From positions 2,294,001-2,358,000 of the forward strand of contig JARWMV010000233.1 of the NCBI GenBank assembly GCA_030998015.1: DNA of 64,000 nucleotides. Reading direction: 5' to 3'. Position numbers and translations under genes: made by a program. Numbering within the stretch: position 1 is the stretch's first letter; each line of letters begins with the position of its first letter. The DNA comes from Ceratorhiza oryzae-sativae (taxonomy: Eukaryota > Basidiomycota > Agaricomycetes > Cantharellales > Ceratobasidiaceae). The notes beneath the pieces are model-generated. The model saw nothing but the letters and a program-made list of their open reading frames with translations. It ran no database searches and was not told the DNA's origin. This document shows, in pieces, positions 44,487 to 53,267 of this stretch.

Positions 44487-46150
44487 TCACAGTGATTCCC
44501 ATGTCTGGTCCCCTTTGGACCATTTAACAAGAAACTTTATGTTTCTCCCTTTGTATTTATGCTTGATAATGCTATCAACCATCTGTTCTGTTTCAGGGTC
44601 TTCCCTGAAGTCATAGTAATGATAAGCTTCCCTTGACAGGAATATTTTATCTTTATTTGGGAAGTGCAGTCTTAACAGACTGCCATGAAATACAGGGTGT
44701 ATCCTCTGTTTCTTTAATTCCTCTGGTAACTCCAGAGTATATGTAGACACCTCTTGTTTGATCAAGAGGACCTTATATGGCCTGATATATTTTGGGAGTA
44801 ATTTTCCAACCCTTCCCTTTGGAATGGTCAAGTTTTTGGTAGAGAGGTAGGCTTTCAATCCTACCTCTGAAGCTGGATTGTCTTCTCAACAATTCTTGTT
44901 CAATTGGCCACACATATATATGCAGCTAGCAATGATCACATCAAACATGCAATCAATATTTTCAGCTGCTTGGTCAGCTATTATTTGTACACCCCTAAAT
45001 GTGGTGTTTACTGTAGGATAGCCTATTAATTTTGGTGTCCAGCCATAATTCAGCTCAAAAGGAGCAAATCCTGTACTTGAGCTGACACTTGAGTTAATAG
45101 CAAGTTCTGTTGCCAGAACCTTTTCACTTCAGTTTAACTGGTTGCTATTGATTAATGATCAAATTATTTGGGCTATTGTTCAATTAGCCTGTTCAGTTGA
45201 CCCATCCATTTGCAGATGGAATGCTGTGGACATCAGCAACTTAACACCAAGTAATCAGTGTAATTCTTGCCACATTGTGGTGATGAATCTTGAGTCTCTA
45301 TCAGAGATGATTGTGTTGGGTAACCTGTGCAATCTTACCACTTCTTGTAGTAATATCATTGCAGCATCTTGTGCTGTTATTAGTGGTCTGAGTTGGTACC
45401 AAGTGTACCATAGACATTAGTTGGCAAATTACAACTAATAAAAATTGAAGTTATTACTTCAAGGGAATGGACCCATGAAGTCCATTCTGATGCATCCCCA
45501 CAGTTGGCTGGGGATTGTTAGAGGTGTAGCAGCCTCTGTGGGAGCTGCAATGACACCTTCATCATATGACAATTGCAACATGATCAGCAAAATTTGAAAA
45601 TTTCTTTGGCCATCATTGGCCACCAATACTATTGTCTTATATATGATACTGTTTTCTTGGACCCCATGTGTCCAATTGCCAAATATCAAAGATCAATAAT
45701 CATCTTGGGCACCCTCCTCCTCTTATAGAGGACATCTGGGATGCATATTGCAATCCATGGCCTATATAATAATATGTCTCCCCACCATTCAAAGTTGGGG
45801 TGTGCCTTAATATTGGTGCATATATGGCCAAATAATGTGTCTTTGGCAATGTTATCCTTGAGAACATTTATCACATGTTCAGTATACCAATACTGACAAG
45901 TCTTTCCTCTCTGGCATTGCAGAGAGCTTGTTGGATCATGTGGCTCTGCAATTGTCATTTGTTTCCTCTTCTTCTGATGGAAGAGGAACTATTATTCCTC
46001 AATTATCTTTTGAGGAAGTTTTATTTAATTCATGCAATTCATTTGCCAAAGTTATTCCCTTTTACACATTTTGCAAACCTTCCAGGGGAATCCTCCCCCT
46101 CTGGATCTAGTTGGCTGTCTACCAACATGTATTCATGTTCTTCCTGAACA
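44487..46150 (-). pseudogene. Integrase and chromodomain of Gypsy element G, degenerate
   Basis: Fragments in order: an integrase N-terminal region (45958-45686; NFEWWGDILLYRPWIAICIP), LWGCIRMDFMGPFP (45459-45689; the family has a catalytic Asp in WxxVxxDFMGPLP), and a C-terminal part (44858-44487) with GKLLPKYIRPYKVL, LPEELKKQRIHPVFHGSLLR and a chromodomain (EQMVDSIIKHKYKGRNIKFL, then VKWSKGDQTWES). Many stops and frameshifts lie between 44890 and 45460, where I cannot follow the DDE core fully. Confidence 0.8.
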
Positions 46151-46269
46151 TTGTCCAGTGTATCATTAGCATATCACCATGATAATGCATCAGCCACAAC
46201 ATTGGCTGATCCCAGAATGTATTTGATTTTATAATCAAACCACAATAGGTATTCTAACCATCACACTTA

Positions 46270-47400
46270 TCATTGTGACAAGTCTTGTTGTGTCTGGTGC
46301 CATTCCAGACTTTTGTGGTCAGTCAATATTTTGAATGACCAACCAAGTAATTTGTCCTCCCATTTGAGGAGGCCTTCAATTATAGCAAGTAATTCTTGCT
46401 CTGTTGTATTGTAGCTCATTTGAGCTGTGCTGAATTTCCTTGAGTGGAAAACAGTGGGATGAAGGGTACTCCAATCAGTACTGTGGCTGTACATACAGCC
46501 TACACTGGCCACTGAGGCATTGCAAACCAAGCATATTGGTTTGTCCAAATTGATATTGATTAGGCACAATATAGGGGCTCTGCACATGAGCTCCTTGATG
46601 CAGTCAAAGCTGTGCTGGTGGACTGGAGTCCATAGGAATACCCAGCCCTTGAAGGTCAAGTCTGATAATGGGCCTGAGAAGGCTGATAAATCTGGCATAT
46701 ATGTGGCCAGATATTGCACCAGCCCTAGGAAGTGCTGGATGTCATGTGCAGATTGTGGTGTAGGCCATGATTGGATTTGGGACATTTTGTCCTTATCAGC
46801 ATGAATGCTGTTTTTGTCCACTATGTGGCCCAGACACTCTATCATTCCTTGTATAAAATGACTTTCTTTTCAGAAAGGTGAAGCTCAGCACTTGTGAGTG
46901 TGTCAACTACAACTTGTAATAATCATTTGTGCTCCTCTATTGTGTCACTATACACAAATATATTCTCTAGTTAGACAAATATTCCCTGGCCGATCCAGGC
47001 CTGGAATATATGTGTCATTAGACACTGAAACGTACTCAGGGCATTACAATTGCCCTGTTGCATGACATTGCCATAGAATGTCCCATAAACAGTCTTGAAG
47101 GCCATCTTGTTCATGTGCTCAGGCACAATCCATATCTGCTCATATGCATTTGTCATGTCCAACTTAGAGCAATACTTAGTGCAGGCTATATGTTTGTAGA
47201 TTTCTTCTTGATCAGGTAATGGGGTGATATCTTTCACCATATTATTGTTGCACATGTGCAAATCTATCACTGTGTGCAGTGACATCTTGTCTTTCTCAAA
47301 GAGACATAGCATAGGAGCAGCAGACTTGGCCACTCCTTCAAACCACCATCTGGCTCTTAAATAGAGCTCAATTGTCTCTCATAACTGAGGCTTCAACACC
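46270..47400 (-). pseudogene. Reverse transcriptase and RNase H of Gypsy element G, dead
   Basis: RT blocks: TVIDLHMCNNNMVKDITPLP, SKLDMTNAYEQIWI and MAFKTVYGTFYGNVMQQGNC (47333-46971). The catalytic YxDD box is destroyed: where the family has [VF]YLDDIFVYS, the minus strand at about 46975-46940 reads stop-Leu-Glu-Asn followed by IFVYSDTIEEH. RNase H follows (46845-46270) with FLGLVQYLATYMPDL, SYNTTEQELLAIIEGLLKWE and LTDHKSLEW. The element can no longer transpose on its own. Confidence 0.9.
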
Positions 47401-47918
47401 TCAGGGCAATTTAGTTGGTGATGAATCACCTTAAGCTTCTCATCCACAAAGTGTATTTCATGATTCATTTCCCTCATAGGAGGGAGTCTCTCAGGTGTGG
47501 GTGCAGTTAAAGGTGCTGGCTTTGTTTTCCATTCATCACAAAGCCTGGGGATGGCTTTGTCAGTTAGCAGGGAGGATCTCCCTGCACTATCCTTGTTGGA
47601 TAGTCAATTGGCCTGAGTGGCCATAGTTTGCCAGACCAACATGGTCAGCTTGGCTTTCCTAGACCCCAAGGGTCTTTTGACAAATGGTACTTGTCTCTCA
47701 GACAAGGATTCTGTGACTTCTGCTCAGAAGCCATTGGGTATATGCATACTGCCTATGCTCAATACATTGTATGAAAAATTGATGTTAATTCCATACTGTT
47801 GCATAAACAGTGTACCAATTATTATATCATTCTGTTCAATGTTTACTACATTGAAATAATGGGTCCCTTTAGCAGGGCTGATCTCTACTTTGGTGTTAAC
47901 ACCAAAGTAACATTTTCC

Positions 47919-48221
47919 TCAGCTCCCTTTGAGTGCAAGTTGTAGGCCTATCAGCTTATCTAATCCCATTGGTGTGATATTAGCTACCCTCACAAATGAG
48001 GGTGTTATCATGTTGGTGCATGAGCCTGAATCAAACAACATGTATGCCAATGTTGTACCAACTTTAAAGTACCCAGTCATGGGTTGTTGGTCCTCCTCTT
48101 GGTGGACTGGTTGAGCACCCCTGTGGGATGCTCCTCTTGTTTGCACAACTGGTGCAGAGACAGGCTCTGGCTCTGCTGGCTGTCTTTTGCTTGTCAATGC
48201 AGTGTGCATCAATTTCATCAT
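47919..48221 (-). pseudogene. Aspartic protease region of Gypsy element G
   Basis: The frame carries the protease active site AYMLFDSGSCTNMITP (Asp-Ser-Gly), followed by FVRVANITPMGLDKLIGLQL. It lies between the CCHC part of gag (48313-48702) and RT, the normal order. The region 47400-47919 is open in pieces only. Confidence 0.75.
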
Positions 48222-48312
48222 CTAACAGTACTGCACACACCACACAGGTGGCAATATCACTGTACTCTGCTGCAAATTGATTCCATATGGAATCCTCATT
48301 GTTGCTGCCTGA

Positions 48313-48702
48313 CTAGTCAGTGAGGGGATGACAGGGGCTGTCATCCTCAGAGGAGCTTTCTTCCTCTGATTCAGAGGTTGACACATAGGCCATTGCTACA
48401 TTGATGGCATCATTCTTGGGAGGTTCTCCCTCCTCCATAACTGGCTCTACAGCCTTAGCAGTGATAACCCCTTTTGAGGGGCAGTTAGGGGCAATGTCTC
48501 CCTTCTTCCTGCATTTATAGCAGGTTAATTCTGCTTCCCCTTTGAGCCAGGGCTTTGTCTTGTCCCTAGTGGACAATTCAGCTACATTCCTTGACTGTTG
48601 CTTGACTTCCCTTGGAGCATACAAGGGCCTTGGCTTTTCCAGCCATTTGCCCTGCTGGTGATTCTTGCCCTTACAATCAATCCTTCAAACATTTTGACTA
48701 AG
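48313..48702 (-). pseudogene. Gag C terminus of Gypsy element G with zinc knuckle
   Basis: The frame reads GKNHQQGKWLEKPRPLYAPR, then KGEAELTCYKCRKKGDIAPN, a C-x2-C-x9-C knuckle whose His is replaced by Asp (CxxCxxxGDxxxxC), and an acidic tail (STSESEEESSSEDDS). It is the 3' continuation of the gag at 24714-26854, separated from it by the Tc1 element, the palindromic MITE and the inversion. Confidence 0.8.
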
Positions 48703-48790
48703 TACATTATGAGGTGTGACCTTGATCAAAAGCTATAGGCATTTTAAGTTATGGGATCAAAACACTTGAAAGGTTTTGTCCCATACTGTA
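48703..48790 (+). repeat. Right arm of the split palindromic MITE
   Basis: Runs from TACATTATGAGGTGTGACC to CCATACTGTATA. It matches the arm at 36611-36697 in direct orientation, although the two arms of a palindrome should be inverted. This is the signature of an inversion whose breakpoint fell at the centre of the palindrome. Confidence 0.65.
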
Positions 48791-49212
48791 TACAAAGATT
48801 TATAAGTATACAATATTGCCTGATTGAGTGTGACATTAAGAACCAGCTATTAGAGGAAATCTAAGTACCTGTAGCTGAGGAAGTACATGCATTAGGCAGC
48901 CCACCATCTATCCAATAATCTATCACTTAAGTCTAGTATTAAAATTAGTATCAGTTAGTCCATGCAACTAGGGCTGAACTACATTTAAGATATCTAAGGG
49001 AACCTGACCATAGTAGTCTTGCTCTTTATACCTATAAATTAGTCAGTCTACACTGTGACAGATTAAGACTACCTTGAGTGTTACTTGATCATGTTTCAAC
49101 TACTTTGAGCCTTCTTACTCTAGTCTAAGAAGTATTGAGCACAATTAGTGTATACTAACATATCTACATTTGCTTAAGCTCTAGATGTTCAAGTCTACCC
49201 TGACCTGTAACA
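48787..49212 (+). mobile_element. Family A LTR, last 426 bp, at the right inversion breakpoint
   Basis: Homologous to the family A LTR from TATACAGAGATATATAAGG to the CTGTAACA terminus (49212). The complementary first 886 bp are at 36691-37576, inverted. The outer pentamers of the reassembled LTR (ACATG and ATTTC) do not match, the one point against a simple reconstruction. Confidence 0.88.
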
Positions 49213-49277
49213 ATTTCACTGTGAATCATAGCATGGGGGACCCTCACAGCAAGTTCAAAAAATTGCTGGGTGGCCAG

Positions 49278-49966
49278 TGTCACAACCTCTGAAAGCAGTT
49301 GTCAGACTTTGCTTTACAAGTGGCTAAAGCCCTTAATGGGTCTGGACTATGTCCTGACTTCTGCTGATTTGTGGCTTGTCTTGGCTTGATGCCTTGTGTG
49401 TATCTACCATCTTGTGGCTTGACACTGTATGCACTTATGTGCTCATGGCTGATGGACACCCATTGCTGAATAAGCAACTGTGTACAGTGCCTAAGTCAGG
49501 TGCTTAGGGCTGGGGCTTGCAATGTGGTCTTGACTCAAGACCCTTCTAGCCATTACTTAAGCTAATAAGTCAGCTTGGGACTGTTCTTCACACTGGATGC
49601 TCTAGAGGGGAATTGACAAGGTAGAGCAAGCTGGGGTAGACTGGCTTGCTCTCCTTGCTTTTATACTATTCTAACCAAGAGAGTGACTAAGTGTACATAC
49701 AGGATGAGTAAGAAAGAATGCCAGTGATCAGTCAGCCAGTTACTAATAATATCATGTCCATCAGTCAGCAAGTAACAAATAATAGTAGCATGAGTAAGGT
49801 GAATGGCAGTGATCAGTAAGTGAGGGACTAATAATAGGACAAGGCTCAGTAAGCAGGTGGAGGTGCTTACTCATGAGGGAGAAGTGGTCAAGCCACAAGA
49901 CCCAAAAGGCAAAACAAAGGAAAAAATGATGGTTAGTCACAAGACCTTTGATTGTGGCTCATGACA
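49278..49966 (+). mobile_element. Solo LTR, family C (689 bp)
   Basis: TGTCACAACC...CATGACA with perfect target-site duplication GCCAG (49273-49277 and 49967-49971). Same length as the copy at 4060-4748. Confidence 0.93.
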
Positions 49967-50342
49967 GCCAGGGAGTAATCGAATCAGCTCTTGCCACTAG
50001 CTGGCTCATCAGTTCACAGAGCAGAGTGTTGTAACACTCATTGTTTGCTCAGTGTGAGTACTACTCCATCCTTTTATATTTGTATCTCTCAGCATAACTA
50101 GGATGCTAAATGTCATGAACCAAAATCAAAGGTCTCATTGTCAAGACCCCTCTGTCTCCTTGTCTCTGTCAATTCCTTAAGTAGTGGCTACATTGTCAGT
50201 GGTGGTTTGCAGTGTATATTGATAGTATTTATGTAGTATGTACAGGGGATCCCTTTGATAGACAAGATAAAGCAAGCTGGAGTCCACAGGCTTGCTTTTG
50301 ATGGGTTATATACCCCTCAAGGTATGGGTCAGACTGTTCTAC

Positions 50343-51054
50343 TGTCATGGCCTAGACCATGAGTGCAAATTTATTCTGATTTTATATGATTTTAATTCAT
50401 CTCTACCTTTTGCTTTTTGGACAAGTCCCATTTATTCAGATATGTGCATAGAATCATAGACTGAGTCATGTGACCTTGCTGTTGTTGGCCACTATTGATG
50501 TATTCTGGAATATTCTGTTGATGTGGCACCACCTCACATATTGTATGATTTTATCTAGCTTCCTATTTCATATGTACAGCCCCACCTGTGAATATATAAG
50601 GGAGAGTCTGAGAGCCTTAAGCCTCAGAACTTGACCTCCTGTCAATATTCACCTTCTGCCTGTGCAGTCACCAAGCCAAGCAGTCCCTGCCCAGTCCTCT
50701 TTAGGACAAGCACACCTCTAAGCCCCTCTGTGTGTTGTTGCAACCCCTCCCTTTGCTGCATATCCATCCTTGGATGCTGTAGCCTTGACCCTTGCCATTG
50801 TAGCCCTTCTCAGGCAAAAGCCAAAAATCTAGCTACCACAAAGTAGCACCACATGTCTAAGTATGCTTTTTAGCACTCACTAGGCCCTGAGTAGTGCAGC
50901 TACCAGCACTACTAGGATCTGATGAGAACTAAAAAGCATACTTAGACACTGGGCTTCTAGTTCATGCAAGTCAGATTCTTGGCTTTTGGCTGAGTTGGGT
51001 CTGCCTTTGCCTCACAAGTGTTAGGTGTTGTTGTTCAGGTTGTCAGCTCTGACA
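50343..51054 (+). mobile_element. LTR, family F, carrying a MITE
   Basis: TGTCATGGCC...AGCTCTGACA. At 712 bp it is longer than other family F copies (about 525 bp) because a palindromic MITE of about 185 bp is inserted at about 50809-50993. Flanks TCTAC and TCTGT match at 3 of 5 positions. A TATATAAG box is present near 50592. Confidence 0.82.
50809..50993. mobile_element. Palindromic MITE inside the family F LTR
   Basis: Terminal inverted repeats run CTCAGxCAAAAGCCAA-A/G-AATCTAG, and the interior holds a second perfect 19-bp inverted repeat, GTCTAAGTATGCTTTTTAG (50855-50873) with its complement ending at 50947. The family F LTR is contiguous on both sides in the other copies, so the insertion boundaries are clear to within a few bases. 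No ORF. Confidence 0.7.
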
Positions 51055-51179
51055 TCTGTAGTCCATGGTATGTTATGGTTCATGTGTGGTGTAATCAAGT
51101 ATTAAGTAAGTTACTCTTAGGGTTGTTGCAGTTCCAAATCTTATAGGGCCACACTAGGTCTGAGGGTCATGTGATTTAA

Positions 51180-51368
51180 GTGCTGATGTCACATGACAAC
51201 TTGCTCCTCACTCCAAGTTACAATGGGGAGAATTGCAGGAGCAAGTTGGATAACCACAATAAGCATTGAGGTCATGTGACAGATTAAGCACCAGGGTCAC
51301 TTGACAACCTGCTCCTTGCTCCAAGTTACAATGGAGAAAATTGCAGGAGCATGTTAGATAACCACCAT
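51180..51368 (+). repeat. Two-unit tandem duplication, period about 105 bp
   Basis: The segment GACAACTTGCTCC...CAAGTTACAATGG...GCAGGAGCAAGTTGGATAACC occurs twice in a row (about 51197 and 51302), whereas the homologous region at 52770-52860 has it once. It is a local duplication within copy 1 of the E-type repeat. Confidence 0.6.
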
Positions 51369-51369
51369 A

Positions 51370-52440
51370 CTGTACTGGCAAGAGAATAACATTGCTTACA
51401 TAAAAGTGCTGAGCACTTTGACTTGTTTGGGCTTACTTGGTACATATGTCCCACTGCATTGGCCTGCCATGGGACATGGGACAGCCCTGAATGTTGGTGG
51501 CTGTGTAGGATGTGAGACACTGAGAATCCCACAGCCCCCTGGATACATAAGAGCTGACTAGGAACCAAGACTTCAGGTAGCTACACATGGTCCTACAGGC
51601 TGTGATTACAATATAGCCCCACACATACACTGCTGTATTGTGATTAATGAGGACTCAAAGGAGTAGTTGCTAATCTATCATGAATTTGTCAGTTGATGAT
51701 CAGTTTCACTGGTGCATATAGTGCAAATTTGAGTGTAGATGCACTCTTGTGATTAGTTTAGCACAGCATCTAGGAGTTCAAGGGCTGATAGAGTGAATGC
51801 TAAGACCTATTGCCAAACAAGAAAATGGCTTGTTGAGTCAAATACCTTGTCTTCCATAATTCATTCATGAGTATTTAACTGAGCCATTCTGCCTCTTGGG
51901 AAACCTTACACTTACTGTATCCCTCAAATCATCCATGTCTACCATTGTTCTCCTGCAATACATCCTTGACTGACTCAAAGCAGAAGCTGGTCAACCAGTT
52001 GATGCTGTGATTGACCATTTTGGCAACATCCCTCTGCCCCCAAAGTCCCAATTTGTGTTGCTTTCACCTCTTGATCAACTATATTTAATTCTCTAGATGG
52101 TCTAGACAATTCCTATGTGCATTTACTTGTGCTCCCTCCTCCAAGTCCTTTGCAACTTTCTTATATTTGCAGTTTACTCCAGGAAGTGGTGTCTAATAGC
52201 CCTGCCAGTACTCCTACATTGCTGTGCATCACTTTTTTGAATCATTGAACCTATGTGCCTGTCTGGGTTGCACAAGTCTGGCCACAAATTCACACATTGA
52301 TACAGCTCTGTCTGGACTGGGTCAAGGCTATATCCAATCTTCTTGCACTGTGCAAATCTTCTGGTAGTGTTCAAGCACTTGCATCTGAGCCCCTTGAGTT
52401 GATATGCACCATTTGTTGTGACCCTCTGGATGCTTCCTTG
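51370..52440. other. No gene recognised
   Basis: Small frames on both strands (for example 51326-51568 minus and 52174-52443 minus) show no motif. The right part near 52000-52440 may be the unmatched 5' portion of the E-type repeat. Confidence 0.25.
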
Positions 52441-52444
52441 CAAA

Positions 52445-52959
52445 GCACTTAAGTAGTGGCTGTGTTGACAGTTTGGTGCTATGTGGTATGTATTGAGTGT
52501 TCTAGTTACAGTGTTTGCTATGGTCTATGGTGGTTGACAAGATAAAGCAAGCTGAGGCGCCCAGTCTTGCTTTATCCTTCTTATATATGTCTGTGGCTGC
52601 AGTGGCTGCAGATGTATTATCTAAGCACAATCTGCAGTAGGTGCAGGTTATATATAGTACTATGGTTTAGGTAATCATTTATCTTAAGTTTGTGAGGCTC
52701 CAAATCTTATAGAGCCACATGAGGTCCAAGGGGTAAGTGCTGAGGTCACATGATCCTGCTGTAAGTGCCAAGATCACATGACAACTTGCTCCTTGCTCCA
52801 AGTAACAATGGAGAGAAATGCTGGAGCGAGTTCAGGGTAACCACCATAAGCACTGAGGTCACGTGACCTTGTTTATGGCTGGTTCTGTTTAGGAAAAATG
52901 CCATAAATCTGTTAAAATATTCGGTTACTCTGTTATGTCTGTTTGGCAGGTCATAACAT
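52445..52959 (-). repeat. E-type repeat (LTR-like), copy 2
   Basis: Shares the ordered blocks listed for copy 1. Its right end reads GGTCATAACA and is followed by a C-rich tract (CATCCCCCCC). On the minus strand this looks like a polypurine tract against an LTR starting TGTTATGACC, so it may be a 3' LTR in minus orientation. The flanking internal region is not recognisable. Confidence 0.5.
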
Positions 52960-53022
52960 CATCCCCCCCTTTGGACATGTCTTGGGGGACCTTGAGACAT
53001 GGTTTAGATCCTTATGCAAAAG

Positions 53023-53151
53023 GAATCTCATGCACCAAGGAGGTTAAGGGCACTGGACTCAAACCAACAACCTTTCGGCTGATTCAGTATCATTCAATGA
53101 GGTCAGGCTGAGTCAGGCTAGACCCCTTAACCTCTTCATTACATGAGATTG
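53023..53151 (-). repeat. Inverted repeat with tRNA-like B box
   Basis: Arms of 28 bp share AATCTCATG and GAGGTTAAGGG in inverted orientation (53023-53050 and about 53124-53151). The centre, read on the minus strand, includes GGTTTGAGTCC, close to the tRNA B-box consensus GGTTCGANTCC, and the left arm has a D-loop-like GAGGTTAAGG. I cannot fold a full cloverleaf with an anticodon arm, so a tRNA relic or SINE head is only a suggestion. It lies just downstream of the Rep relic. Confidence 0.4.
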
Positions 53152-53267
53152 TTTTTCTTTTCTTTGTTGTGGAGGTTATTCAGGGGTGAGGAGTCGTCTG
53201 CTTCTTCTCAGAACGCCCCAACTGTTTGGATGGGCATAGCAGAAGTTGTACCATAAAGTAAATTATT

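Larger units (their letters stand above)
49972..51368 (+). repeat. E-type repeat (LTR-like), copy 1, interrupted by LTR F
   Basis: Blocks around 50180-50330 (CTTAAGTAGTGGCT, GACAAGATAAAGCAAGCTGG) and 51120-51365 (CCAAATCTTATAG, TCACATGACAACTTGCTCC) recur in the same order at about 52445-52890. The two regions are copies of one repeat, probably an LTR, although I cannot fix its ends. A family F LTR is inserted at 50343-51054. Confidence 0.55.

Noticed and set aside
53023..53151. Functional tRNA gene
   Set aside because: A B-box-like word is present, but the T-arm is not adjacent to a 7-bp acceptor stem and no anticodon arm can be drawn.
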